Positions 47,040-58,397 of a stretch of 64,000 bases of DNA are shown here, piece by piece. The stretch's first letter is position 1. Every line of letters starts with the position of its first letter. The notes below the pieces were generated by a model. The model was not told the DNA's origin and searched no databases. It saw nothing but the letters and a program-made list of their open reading frames with translations. Where the stretch lies: the NCBI GenBank assembly GCA_038380795.1, contig CM076277.1, positions 2,757,501-2,821,500 on the forward strand, written 5' to 3'. This DNA comes from Pyrocephalus nanus. Its lineage: Eukaryota; Chordata; Aves; Passeriformes; Tyrannidae. The position numbers were made by a program, and so were the translations under genes.

Positions 47040-47360
47040 ACTCCCTGCACCTTTCCAACTCTTTTGATAAAATAGCTTCATATCTGTCCCTTTTCAGGGA
47101 CTGGTATTGGGACAGTCTGGAGCAAGAGATTCCACCCTATAGTGCACAGGTCTGGTGCTTCACTCCCGATCTTGGGAGCCTGTGGATGATACCATCTGGC
47201 CCTGGCAATCTGCTGCTGTAAATCTTTGTATTTTTTTTCCTGTAACCTCACCCAGGAACACTTCAAACCATGCCAGATCTCCTGTGTGGGGAGGCTCTGA
47301 CCTCCTGGGTGCAGATGCAAAACAAGCCCCGTGTTTTCCTTGCTGTGGTTTTTCCTTCTC
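47040..47360 (-). mobile_element. Ancient CR1/L3-like LINE remnant, start of RT domain
   Basis: On the minus strand one frame reads RLPGPDGI (near 47195-47218), the 'SPGPDGI' block that opens the RT of CR1/L3 elements. Before it lies TTTTGCATCTGCACCCAGGAG (the FAS-F block, cut) in the expected place, and after it a 'VP..W....V.P' like stretch ending near 47095. It is highly decayed with frameshifts. The edges are uncertain. Confidence 0.5.
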
Positions 47361-48613
47361 TGAGCCTCCTATGGGTTCTCAGACAATTTTCCAGTTCCTG
47401 AGGGTTGGACAAATCCTTTCTTTTGGTGTTAAGGGTTTTGTAATCTGTTCTTGCAACTCTTTAGCCTTTTTGAGGGACTGTCTTCTGTGTTTTTCTGTGT
47501 AACCAGTCGATGTTTTCATTCTCTTTTCAATTTCTTATCTGGATATTACTTCTACTTTTCTGAAGTTGTTTCCATATTACCATAGTCTCCTGACTTGATG
47601 TTTACCCATGTTTTTAGTTCTTTAGTTCTTTCTGAAGAGCTTTAAAAAGGTGAAGGTTGAGTGGGAGCAGAAAGGCTGTGACTGGTGGGGGGGATTTTCT
47701 CTTCCAGGAGAGCTTGTCAAGGAAAGGGCAGGATCTGCCCTTTGCTCCACCCCATCCCATCCCACTGTGTTTGACTGTGTTTTGGACATCCTGGGTTGCT
47801 GACCATGCAGTCAGCACACCTCTGCAATCAGGAGAGGCAAGACACTGTAAATACATCTCACTTCCTAGAGAGAACAACTGCTCAGTTTTTGTTGTTGTTG
47901 TTGTTGTTGTTTTTCCAGGAGCTCAGCATTCCACAGCCCCATGGAAAGTGATTTTATTCTCCAGAGATTTGCTGTGGAAAAAAAGAAAACCAAACCCCAC
48001 GTACTCTGTTCATTGCACAGATTAAATATTTGAGGACTAATTTTTTGTGACACGTACAACCAGTTATGACTTCTGCCTATATTCCTAAAGTCATGAAGGC
48101 AAATGTCACAGCAGAGATCACCATCATGTATTTTAATGTACTCTGAGGCTAATGCCTCTGCTGAAGAGTGAACATGGCCAGAATGTCTCATTTCTGAGGG
48201 TGCTTTATGTCAAGTGCTGTTTCAGTTGATCCCTCTGCAGCAAGGTTGGATGCCCTGTTGTTCCTTGGCAAGTGAACATTCCCTGGGTCTTCCAGTCCCA
48301 GCCCTGGCAGCAGCAGGGTTGTGTTTGCAGGGAATCTGAAGTGGCACCTCAGCCACTCATCCACCTCCTTTTTATAATTTTTATAATAAATGTTGTTCCA
48401 GAACATCACACGTGATGTGCTTCAAACCAAAGTTATTGGGTTGGGTTATGGAACCTGGAAAACTGGCAGCAAAAAACCAGCCACTTCACTCCCAGAAGGG
48501 GGTTGCAGTGGTGTAATCAGCATGTCTACCCCAAAACTGAGACAGTCCTGTGCCAGTCACTGCTGGCCTTACTTACTGCCCTGTCCCAGGAGCGCTGCCC
48601 TGCTTATCAGAAA
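47361..48613. other. Unique sequence with a small microsatellite
   Basis: (GTT)6 or more at 47889-47911. No gene recognised. Confidence 0.5.
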
Positions 48614-48859
48614 GATCACAGAATGATTTAGGTTGGAAAAGACCTCCAAGATAACTGAGTCCAACCATTCCCCCAGCACTGCCAAGGTCACCACTAAACC
48701 CATGTCCCCAAGTGCCACATCCACAGGATTTTTGAACACCACTCCTCTGGGCAGCATCTTCCAGTGCCTGGCCACTGTTTCCATGAAGAAATTTTTCCTA
48801 ATATCCAATCTAAACTTCCCCTGGTGCAACTTGGGCCGATTTTCTCATGGTCTGCTCTG
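48614..48859 (-). mobile_element. CR1 LINE 3' end with tail
   Basis: GATCACAGAATGATTTAGG tail, GGAAAAGACCTCCAAGATAAC, CCAAGTGCCACATCCACAGG and CTAATATCCAATCTAAAC. About 245 bp. Confidence 0.95.
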
Positions 48860-49244
48860 ATCCTGGATCTGAGTGGCCACTTGCATTTGCAGTGATGGTT
48901 TCTGACTGGCATCTCTGTTCCTGTTCTTTCTGGCTTCCCTGCTGGGAAACAAAACCATTTACAGCACAGGCTGGATGAAATCACCCTCAGAAGTCATTCA
49001 CCTTTTTACATCCTGCTATAAAACAAGCTGTGGGAGAAGAGCAGTAAATCCTGGTGGTGATCACCTCCCTCAGACAGGACCTGTGGGGTTTGAAAGAGAA
49101 GCACCTGCCCTGGGATTGCTGCAGAGCAGGGTCTGCTGGAGGACAGGGGATGGGAAGGGGACAGGGTCTCAATCCTCCTCTACTGCTCAAAACCCCCTGA
49201 CCTCCTCCCACGGGGTCTGTGACTCTTTACATGGACAGATGGTG
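48860..49244. other. Unique sequence
   Basis: Nothing recognised between two CR1 copies of opposite orientation. Confidence 0.5.
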
Positions 49245-49497
49245 GTAGGTCAAGGGGTAACAGTTTAAACTGTAGGAGGAGAGATTTAGAAATTCCCCCC
49301 TGTGAGGGTGGGCAGGCCCTGGCACAGGTTGCCCAGAGAAGCTGTGGCTGCTCCTGGATCCCTGGAAGTGTCCAAGGCCAGGTTGGACGGGACTTGGAGC
49401 AACCTGAGCTAGTGGAAGGTGTCCCTGCCCATGGCAGGGGGTGGAACTGGAAGAGCTTTAAGATCCCTTCCAACCCAAAGCACTCTGTAATTCTGTG
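49245..49497 (+). mobile_element. CR1 LINE 3' end with tail
   Basis: Sense: AGTTTAAACTGTAGGAGG, GTGGGCAGGCCCTGGCAC, GTGTCCCTGCCCATGGCAGG, and tail ATTCTGTG at 49490-49497. Confidence 0.95.
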
Positions 49498-52400
49498 AAA
49501 TTACCCACAGCCTGGGCCATGTTCTCCTTTCACCAGGCAGGGCAGAGCATCCTGAGGCTGCAAAATGCATCAGTGGCAGGGTGCCCTGGCTGTGGGCAGC
49601 AACCCACTCTCCCACCTTTCATCCTGCTCCCATTCCTTCCCATCCCAACATGCACCAGGTGCCAACAGGAACGAGGGCAGAATGAGGGAAGGTCTGATTG
49701 TATCACCCCTTGGCAAAACATGGCTTTTATCCTCTAGAAAGGGTGGACACAGCCCTGGCTGATGGAGTGGGAAGGGAGCTGGGGTCTGGTTCATCCCTTC
49801 CAGGCTCCCCATGTGGGATGAAGGAAGGCAGCAGGACCAGGCTGGCAATGAATCCAATGAATCCACTTCTGTGTTACTGAGACGTCCTGGGAGAAATTCC
49901 TGGGTTGGTGAGGGACCCAAGTGAGGAACGTGTGTCACTCAAGATGTAGTGAAAGTGCTTTAGTTAAAAAAAAAAAAATAAAAAAATGAACTCAGCTTTA
50001 AAAAGAAGCATGAGATGGATTCATTCCAGGATTACTCAAATACCTTGCTTTGGGGGAATATACTTCACTTCTCTTTTAACTTTAATATCACATTAGAGAC
50101 TGTTTTCTGGGATGGTGGATACTGTATTCTGAATACTTTATCTCTACACTCTGAGAGCTACTGAAGTGTTTGGATAATAGAAATGAATAATGTATCATGC
50201 ATTCATTACCCACCAGACTGATTTGTTTACTAATAATTTGGTTTAAAGTACATTATTGTTTTACTACTCACACACTGGTTTACTTCCAAACATCGACTGA
50301 ACAGATATCATTACATTAGAATAATTTTTAACTCTAAAAATATATTGTTTACAATTTGCTCCTTAGAAGGCTCCTGCTCTCAGCTGCATACATTTGTCTC
50401 TAAGATTAGGTGTCCAAAGTGTTCTTTAAACTATCTCTGGGATACTTTAAGGCTTCCTTTTGTACCCAGGGTTCATCCCAGCGCTCTTGCTGCTCAGCTC
50501 TTCAGCAAAGGAGCTCAGTCAAGTCAAGAAGAGGCCATCATTAGCAGAGCCTCTGCAAGATCCTTTCCCAGAAGCCCAGCCTGAGGCTCCATGGTGAGCT
50601 TTTTCCCTGGAGTGACTCTTAATCCTGTGAAGAGCAGCGTGTGCATCATCCGATATTCCTGCACGGCTTTGAGGTGCAAAGCCAGTTACAGGTGGATCCT
50701 TTAGCCCATTTTGCACAACATTTTTGTGTTTATGAAATTTAGAAGCAGAAGAACTCAATCTTTGAAGCCTTTCCAGCTCGACTGCAGTGGAAAGAAGTCC
50801 TCGGGCTGCAGCTGAAGGAAGGTAATTAGGTTTGGGCCATGTTGTTAATAATCATTACATATTTTTGCAGTGATTTTCACTGAAACTCAGCTGACCTTGC
50901 AGTGATTCTGTGAAGGAAAATATCAATTAGACACGGGTTTCATTCCCTGCTAAATGAATCCCTGATTCCTGCACATAATTCCACATTTTAGCTCGCAGGA
51001 CCTATGAGGGAAGATGAACCAACTGGGTCTTTTCAGCATAAGCCAGGGGAGACAAAAGAAAAGAAGGATGCAGAAATATTCTTTAGAGATGGAAAAAGCT
51101 GCTGCAAAGAGAGAGACATTGTTTTCCATGGATGTGAAAGGTGGGAAATTATGAAACATTCACTCATTTGGAACTTCTTAATTTTTGTAGGCAGTAGAGG
51201 ACTGGAGTAGATTGTCTGGTGCAAACACAGTGTCCCTTTCATGAGAAGCACCAAAAAACAGGTGGAGCAGCATCTGTAGGGGTGGGAAAGGGGCTGACCC
51301 TCCTGGGTTGATGAAAACCTGGCTCTGGACCTTTCCACAGGTTTTTTTCCAATCTTTCCTGGCTGAGGAGTGCAGTTCCCAAGCTCTGGGGTGCAATGTG
51401 TGTGTCAATGCATTCGGAAACCTGGCTTTAAAAAGAGACAAATATATTCTGAATTATTCATATTTTCAGTACTTACATTTGAGATAATTAAAATTATGCT
51501 GGAAGAGGGCTCTGAATGGATTTACTGCTGGGGATGTTCAGCCTCCATCTGCTCTTACCTGAGAGTGGCTTGGAGGAAGAGGAAGGGTCACCTTGTGCTG
51601 TCTGGACCACCTTTATTCAAGGTGGATCAAAGGATGTTTGTTCTGGAAGTAGGAAATGACCTCCCACCGGTCTTACATCAGGTAATTTGTGCCAGAGAAG
51701 AGACTGAGGTTTCACAAACCTTTTTGCAAATCCTCCAAAGCAAAAACTTTCCTCCCTCCTCAGACTTAGAGGAGTTAACAATGTCAGAGCAGAGGAAAGT
51801 ATCCCAACACTGCTCTCGGGGATAAGAGCTGGGAAGAGATTGCACAGCTTACAGGATGAGAAAGAAATTAAAGCTCAGCATACAAAAACCCAATATCCCC
51901 GCTGCAGGCTCAGCCACTTGCTGAAACCAATCTAATTTGTTGGACTCTTTATTCCCAAAGCCTCCTGAGACCTTGGAGTAAAAGAAAGAAGCTGCCCAGA
52001 GAGAAAAGAAAGTTTCCAGCCGGGAGGAGCAGAAGCGATGTCACGTTTGTTTAAAAAGAGAGGGGACAGTGACATGGAAAGCAATCCTGGTGCCTTCAAG
52101 AGGTGCCAGGCACATCCTGGATAAATAACAGTGTTGACAGAACTTGAATTTGACTGAAACAGCTCTGATAACCCTGATGGATGAGCCCTGAGTGATGGCA
52201 GTGGTTTGAAAGCCTTGGAGCTGTCGTTGATGCAAAGGTAAAGCAAGGCTTAGAACAGCCATTCCCAACCTTGCAGTCAACACAGATCCCATCTGGAGAG
52301 CTCCTCCTGGTTTGCTCCAGGCAGCTGTGGAGGAGAAACCTTCAGCCAGGCTAAAAGTGAGAGCGAAAGGCTGTGATGCTCCCAGAGCCATCGAGGGCAG

Positions 52401-52994
52401 GGGTGGGCAGATGTGTCGGTCAGGAGGGATGAGATGGGCAAGAGGGAGCAGCCTGAAGGAGGTGGAGGAAGGCACCCAGTCACCAGCTATCCAGAAGTTT
52501 GCTTCTGGGCCAGCTTGTGTGGAAAAGCACGGGGATAAAGGTGCTCTAGGCTATGAAAATTATTTCTTTAACACTTTGAGAAAACAGACTTTCCATATGT
52601 CCCAGAGAGAGAGGGCTGGTCAGTCATGGGCAGGTGGCACCTTTGCATGAACACTTCTGCTCCTGGAGCTGCCACGAACATTCCCTGTTCAAAATGGGTG
52701 ATTTTACATGACAGAGAGCTGCAGCTTCCACAGAATGGTCAGAGCCTCAACATGATAATTCAAGGATTTGGTCACTGTCCCTTGCTCAGACTGGATGGCT
52801 GGACCTGAATCCCAGGGTCCAGCACCTGACTCCCAGCACCACTTGTGCTTGAGATCTGGAGTCTCCTGCTCCAGCCCATCAGAGCAACCTGCTCCAAGCT
52901 CTGCCCAGTTGAGTTTTGGGTGTTTCACAGCTTCTCCTGCCCCTCTGGTTCAGTGTTTCATCACCCTCAGGGGGATTTTTCCCCCTTTCTCTCT
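49498..52994. other. Unique sequence, about 3.5 kb
   Basis: A-rich run at 49964-49986. AT-rich 50040-50350. No gene or transposable element recognised; a 151-codon frame at 51370-51825 has no domain. Confidence 0.5.
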
Positions 52995-53481
52995 AGTGAG
53001 GATTTCCCTTGTCTCCTCATCATCCTCCTGTCAGGCCATAGCAGGTTCTTAGGAGATGTCAGCTCCACCTTCTCTCCTTCTGGCTGAACACACCCAGCTC
53101 ACTCAGACTCTCCTTGCATGTCCTGTTCTCCACTCCTGATCATTTGGGTTTGGACCCGCTGGACTTGCCCTGGGAGCCAAAGCATCCCAGCACTGCAGAT
53201 GGGGTCTCTGTGCAGGAAAAGGGCAAAGATCCCCTCCCTTCCCACACTGCCTGCACTCTTGGTAAAGTAGCTTTTGTAGGGGCTTGGTGTTCCTTCACGC
53301 TTGAGGAGCCCCAGGACCTATTTCTGCAAAGCTCTCCTTGGATCCAGCAGTGCTGGGACCTGGTGTCCCTCCTGGGACAGGATTTTGCTTTTATGTTTAT
53401 TGAACTTTGTAAGGCTCCCATCAGCCCATTCCTGCAGCCTGTCTAAGTCCCTGTGGTCAGCAGCCCTGTCCTCCAGCCCCC
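52995..53481 (-). mobile_element. CR1 LINE internal fragment (ORF2 C-terminal part), older
   Basis: Plus-strand reading from TTCTGGCTGAACACACCCAG through CACTGCAGATGGGGTCTCTG, to TTGAACTTTGTAAGGCTCCC, CTGCAGCCTGTCTAAGTCCC and CCCTGTCCTCCAGCCC. These are the antisense of the CR1 ORF2 region after the RT core, in the right order but with gaps. The left edge is uncertain (it might extend to about 52870). Confidence 0.8.
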
Positions 53482-54545
53482 AAAAAACTGTGGGGAAGCT
53501 GCTCCAAAGTCTGTGCTGTCAAGGAAAGCGGTTTTATTCTGAAATATTCTGAAATAGCTATAAGAACATTGGTATGTTCCCATGCAATTTAAAACATAAA
53601 TTAATAAGATTATTTTTAATTGAAATGGAGTCTACCTTCTGTGCTCCAAACTCTGCACAAACTAAAATTTCTGATGCCTGACCTGCTCATGTATCTAAAT
53701 CTCTCTTTCTTCCTTCACATTAGAGCTGGTGGCATTAATACATTATTCAGTGATTTAGTCCTTCCGTCCACGATCCAAACCCATTTTCTGCAAATGTATT
53801 CATTGCTTCCCTGTGTTTGTTGACTTGTTATGTGAAGGACATTCAACCTGTACAGAGTATTTGGGAACACTTTGCTTTGTTTGCCAGAGAGAGGGTGCAG
53901 AATTGCAGCTGCTTTATTGAGACACTCTGAGCTCAGTCCCACCCTGACCCTCAGTCCCACTCCAGCCCTCGGAGCTCCTGAGCTTGGCCTGAGCCCCTGC
54001 TGTCCATGGAGTGTTGGCAGGACTAGGCTGGCATCCTTTGGGTCCTCTGGCACCTCAGATTTGCCTCCCTGGGGCAGCAGGGCAGCCCCCCATCCCACAG
54101 GCTCCCAAAGAACATCTGGATCCCACCTCTGGCAACGGGGAGCCCCCAGGAGCCAGGGATCTGCACACCTACAGCCCAGTCCACCTCACACAACCCCAAA
54201 TCAATATTCCTCATTAGAGAGCTACTGAAGTGGAAGTAATTTGGCCATGAGTTGTTGCTGGAGGTCTGATCTCCTTCCTGCCTCAGGCTGCAAAGGCTCT
54301 TAGGGTGAAAGATTTACAGTGTTTTGGAGAGACAGGGTTATCCTTCACGAGGCGGGAACAGTGACAAGCTGGGTTGTTTCATCTTCATTCCACTCCTGAA
54401 ATCCCTCTTGATTCATTACACTTTGTCCTTCTCGTCGGTGTAATGAAATAAAAATGTTTATGTTGATATACAAAGATAGCAACATTGATTTTCCTTTCTG
54501 CAGTAGATTTGATTACTATCAAGCTTCCAAAGCCTTCCTGAGGCC

Positions 54546-54572
54546 TTTTTTTTTATTTTATTTTATTTTATT
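54546..54572. repeat. (TTTTA)n microsatellite
   Basis: T-run followed by four TTTTA units. Confidence 0.9.
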
Positions 54573-54679
54573 GCAACACCTTTTCAAACTCACAGCTTTT
54601 TCCTAATTGTATTTTCTGCTGACAGAAGCATGTGGAAGGATTTGAGGAGGATGCAGGTGAGGTCTCAGAGGGGCCCTTT

Positions 54680-54850
54680 CAATGCATTAAGATGTTGAGA
54701 CGCTCTGATTTTACCAAGACGCTGCTCCGCAAATTACATATTTGCAAAAACTCCAGATGAAATTATAAATATGAGGCTGCAAGAAAAGTTATTTCACATT
54801 TATTATTGCTTCCCCTGGATTCTCATTTCATCTCGGATCCCTGGGGTTTT
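54680..54850. promoter_or_regulatory. Candidate conserved noncoding element with octamer-like word
   Basis: GCAAATTACATATTTGCAAA (octamer-like ATTTGCAA and homeodomain core) lies next to ATGAAATTATAAATATGAGG, without repeats. POU factors bind ATTTGCAT-type words (established). The call is by look only. Confidence 0.25.
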
Positions 54851-55419
54851 AGAGGTTTGCCAGTATTTTTGACACTATTTGTATTCCTGTCTCAGCCTGT
54901 GATACCTTCGCTGTGCTTATGGGAAGGGAGGGGCAGATGTGGGTAAAAGGCACAGGTGCCTTAAATCTGATCCAAAACACAGCCAGCTTTCTGTTCAGAC
55001 AACATGTTCGTCTCTCTGTGTTAAACCTGCACTAGTCTTGAACGGGAAGCAGAAATTCCAGGGTGGAAATCTCTGAGAGAACTGAAGCTTTTGGTATCTA
55101 CAGCTAAAACTTACACCTCGCTCTAACTGAGGTTGCTTCTACATGCCCTGTAGAAGAGGGAAAGCAGAAGCTCAGGCTGTGCTATGGCAATATTTCAAAT
55201 CCTTGGGATGCAAAAAGCACCAGAAAACAGTGCTTTGTGCTATTCCAGGGCAAGATGCTGAAATCCCCCAGGGATGACTGGGACAATCTGAGGCACAGCT
55301 GGTCTGATCCAGCTGCTAAAGCTGGTCCTGGAGCAAACCCTTCCTTGTTAAGCTGCTTAGAGTTATTGATTACTGAGGCAGAATGTTAATTATTATGGAA
55401 TCCATGAAAAGGCTTGTTG

Positions 55420-55560
55420 TTTTCTTTTTTCCTTAGCGACCAGTGTTCTCCAATTAATCTTGGCTTCGTTATGAATGCGGGAAAGGCTCTTCGGAACTAG
55501 CGGAGAAATTGATTTTTCGGGTTTCGATGTGTTTATGTTCAGCACAACTTCATTTCCTTG
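55420..55560. promoter_or_regulatory. Candidate conserved element with local CpGs and TAATCT
   Basis: TTTTTTCCTTAG resembles a splice acceptor and is followed by CCAATTAATCTTGGCTTCG (OTX/PITX-like TAATC core) and six CpGs in 100 bp, in an otherwise CpG-poor stretch. It could be an exon edge or an enhancer; no coding frame supports an exon. Confidence 0.25.
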
Positions 55561-56630
55561 TTTGCTTAAAAAAAAAAAAAACAACAAAAGGGATATACAT
55601 GAAGTTGGAGCAGGCTTTTCCCTCGAGGTGTTCATTTAGTGGTGTAAAGATCAGCTTCCAAACACTGCCTGGAACTACATGTTTGAATAAGACTCGACTC
55701 AAAATGTTTACGGAGAGCGAATTGAATTCAGCTGCTTCCTCATTGAGCTCTCTGGAAAGATCCTGGATGAGCCTTCCCAATCCTTTATTGGTACAGATAT
55801 TACATGTGCACAGACCTGGAACTGACAGCCAGACATCTCTCTTGGGAATACTGTAATTCTTACATGGCCCCACAGTAGGAATCCCAGGTTTCTGTAACCA
55901 AGTTTCTCCTAAAATCCTTTTATTTTCCAACAATCCCTCACTGGAAATGCAATCTCAGCAAGCCAGCAGAAGTTTCAGAGCGTTTCCATTCAAAGGAAAC
56001 ATGATAGTTTTCCTTTTGCACATCCCTATTTATCCATCTGTGAAAGGGCAAACCTTTGGGCAATTCCTGACTCAAAATTTTAAAGATTTCAAAACTGTCA
56101 AAAATATTATTATACCATATTCAGATAAGGTAAAAATGCTCCAATGGCTAAATGAAGGAATCTGATCCTAATACAGTGGAAACACAATCCCAGATTTTCT
56201 TCAGATAGGAGATCAGTTTGCTTTTAACATTGTCAGCTTGGGGATTTTACTTTATCTTTTACGATCTTTGAATTAAGTCCATGCCATTAATTCATCTTTT
56301 TTATTTTGGTAATTCCCTATATCAGTCACCTGCCTGGTTGGTTTCCCAGCTGGGGAGGTGGCAGCTGACCAATCCCCTATTTCTCCAAAGCAGCCTTCTG
56401 GCTGGGATGCAGCACTAGGGACCATCTCATGGGGTGTCAGGCTGGAGACATTCAATCCTGATGTAATAAATGAAGGAATATGGGTGGAATATGGGATGTA
56501 GTAAACCAGATCTCCTGCCCAGAGCCCCAGACCAGATTGTTGAGGGGTTCCCTCAGTCCCCGTGACCCAGCAGAGCTGGTCTGTGACGACAGAGTGGTTG
56601 TGGAACATGGACTTGAACATCACCAAGGCT

Positions 56631-57160
56631 GAAGGAGGGGATTGTCCTGCTCTGCTCTGGGCTGGTGCAGCCCCACCTCGAGTCCTGGGGACAGTTTTGG
56701 GCACCACAACAGGAAAAAGATCTAAAGCTGTTGGAGAGTGTCCAAAGAAGGGACATGAGGATGGTGAAGGGTCTGTGGCTGAGGGCACTTGGTGTGTTCA
56801 GCTGCAGAAGAGGACACTGAGGGGAGACCTCACTGCACTTCCAACTTCTTCAGGAGGGGCAGAGGAGGGGCAGGACTGAGCTCTGCTCTGGGGGGACCAA
56901 GGACAGCACTCAGGGAATGGCTGGAGCTGTGTCAGTGCAGGCTCAGGTTGGATCTCAGGAAAAGGTTCTTTCCCCACAGGGTGGTTGGCACTGAACAGGC
57001 TCCCCAGGGCAGTGGGCACAGCCCCAAGGCTGCCAGAGCTCCAGGAGGGTTTGGACAACGCTCTGAGGGACAGGGTGGGATTGTTGGAGTGTCTGTGCAG
57101 GGCCAGGAGTTGGACTGGATGATCCTGTGGGTCCCTTCCATCTCAGGATATTCTCTATGG
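56631..57160 (+). mobile_element. CR1 LINE, about 530 bp, ORF2 C-terminus plus 3' UTR and tail
   Basis: Sense: GGGATTGTCCTGCTCTGCTC, GGACAGTTTTGGGCACCACAAC, then the 3' UTR of the 13795-14059 subfamily (GGTTGGCACTGAACAGGC, GGATGATCCTGTGGGTCCC) ending at TATTCTCTATGG. The frame is broken. It is the longest member of that subfamily here. Confidence 0.95.
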
Positions 57161-57659
57161 CCTCAGAGGCCCTGGTTTGGAAGGCCAGTTCCTTCCTTGC
57201 TCCTCCTTTGGGTTACAAATACACTGAGTGTGGTTCCTCATCCCACACACCCACTCAGCTGTGTCCTGAATCCCAGTTACTCAGCTATGAGAGGCACAAG
57301 GAAGTGATGATGTGGCCCAAAATCTGCCCACATGGGAAGATTTGGTCCCATTCCAATGGGACCTAAGCAACACTCCGAGCTGGAGCTTGAAGGACATCAA
57401 GCACCAAGTCCCCCCAAGGTCTCTTGGGGCACAAACTCTGAGCAGGTCCCAGCCACTTACCCACATGCTGAAATTTTAATACTTCTGGGATTTTAGTGAG
57501 ATAAATCTTGATGTCTCTTGGATATTTCCACCCCCCAGATCCATCGTGGCAGGTGACAATTCATTATTTCAACCCTGGAATGACAAATACCTGCACACCT
57601 TTACCCCCCTAACCCTGAGCTACACATCTTCTCTTTGTATTTCTTCTTGTCTCCTTCAG
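57161..57659. other. Unique sequence
   Basis: Nothing recognised. Confidence 0.5.
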
Positions 57660-57989
57660 GATGAGTCTGAATCCTGACAAAATTCAGCATTAAACACTTT
57701 GTTAGTTGGATTAGCCCGGGGGATGCTGGTAATTGCAGTATTGTTAGGGCTGCTTTTCATTCCCAATCACTCTGTCAGAGATGCTTTCACACACAGAATC
57801 CTGTAATTTTCCTGGGAGTGGGCTGGGCATAAACTCCTTGCTAAGCTGAGAGATGTCTTTTTCTATAAAGTCAATTACTGTAGAAAATCCACTAATACAA
57901 AGGGCATAATGCAATTATTTGGAATTGATTTCTTATAAGCTTATGAATAGACATTTGGGCAAGTTCAAGTTTGCTGAGGGAGTTTATAA
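57660..57989. promoter_or_regulatory. Candidate conserved noncoding element, homeodomain words
   Basis: GTTGGATTAGCCCGGGGGATG (OTX/PITX-like GGATTA; cut), GGTAATTGCAG, CAATTACTG, GCAATTATTTGG and GAATTGATTTC occur in about 300 bp free of repeats. It lies directly before the CORE-SINE-like relic. By look only. Confidence 0.3.
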
Positions 57990-58140
57990 TAATAGCTGTC
58001 ACATTTACATGAGCTTTTCATCCCAGGAGATTTCAAAGCACTCTACAAATCCTGAACTCGCATCTCTAAAGAGGAAACATGGCCCAACGCCCACTTGCCT
58101 TTTGCTCAGGAAATCTGCATTTAATTCCCCCTTTCACCAC
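57990..58140 (+). mobile_element. CORE-SINE/MIR-like relic (probable)
   Basis: TTACATGAGCTTTTCATCCC then GAGATTTCAAAGCACTCTAC, then AGAGGAAACATGGCCCAACG, CCCACTTGCCTTTTGCTC and GGAAATCTGCATTTAATTCC. This order fits the amniote-wide pattern 'ttttcatcc.. gatctcaaagcgctttacaaa .. gaggaaactgaggca .. cttgcccaaggtca .. aattgaaccc'. It is highly diverged, as expected of an ancient SINE. I am fairly sure of the family type but not of the subfamily. Confidence 0.5.
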
Positions 58141-58290
58141 AGCCTTCCAGCACAATCCCTCACAAGTCTTTTCCAATGCTGCTACAAAACAAGGAAAAAA
58201 ACTGTGTGCTCCTTCTGCAGGGTGGAGAGGGGGGAGAGACACCACGGTGGCTGCAGGGTGGGAAGGGTCAAATCCAGGAGCTGAGGCAGT

Positions 58291-58397
58291 GATGGGGCTT
58301 GGAGCAAGCTGGGTTAGTGGAAGGTGTCCCTGCCCACAGCACCTGGATGGAACAACACAATCTTTAGGTCCCTTCCAACCCAAACTGTTCTGTGAAT
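58291..58397 (+). mobile_element. CR1 LINE terminal fragment
   Basis: Sense: GGAGCAAGCTGGGTTAGTGG, AAGGTGTCCCTGCCCACAGC and TAGGTCCCTTCCAACCCAAA, then TGTTCTGTGAATG. Confidence 0.93.

Larger units (their letters stand above)
53482..56630. other. Unique sequence containing candidate conserved elements
   Basis: Apart from (TTTTA)n at 54546-54572, A14 at 55568-55581 and the two candidate elements listed separately, nothing is recognised. Confidence 0.5.
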
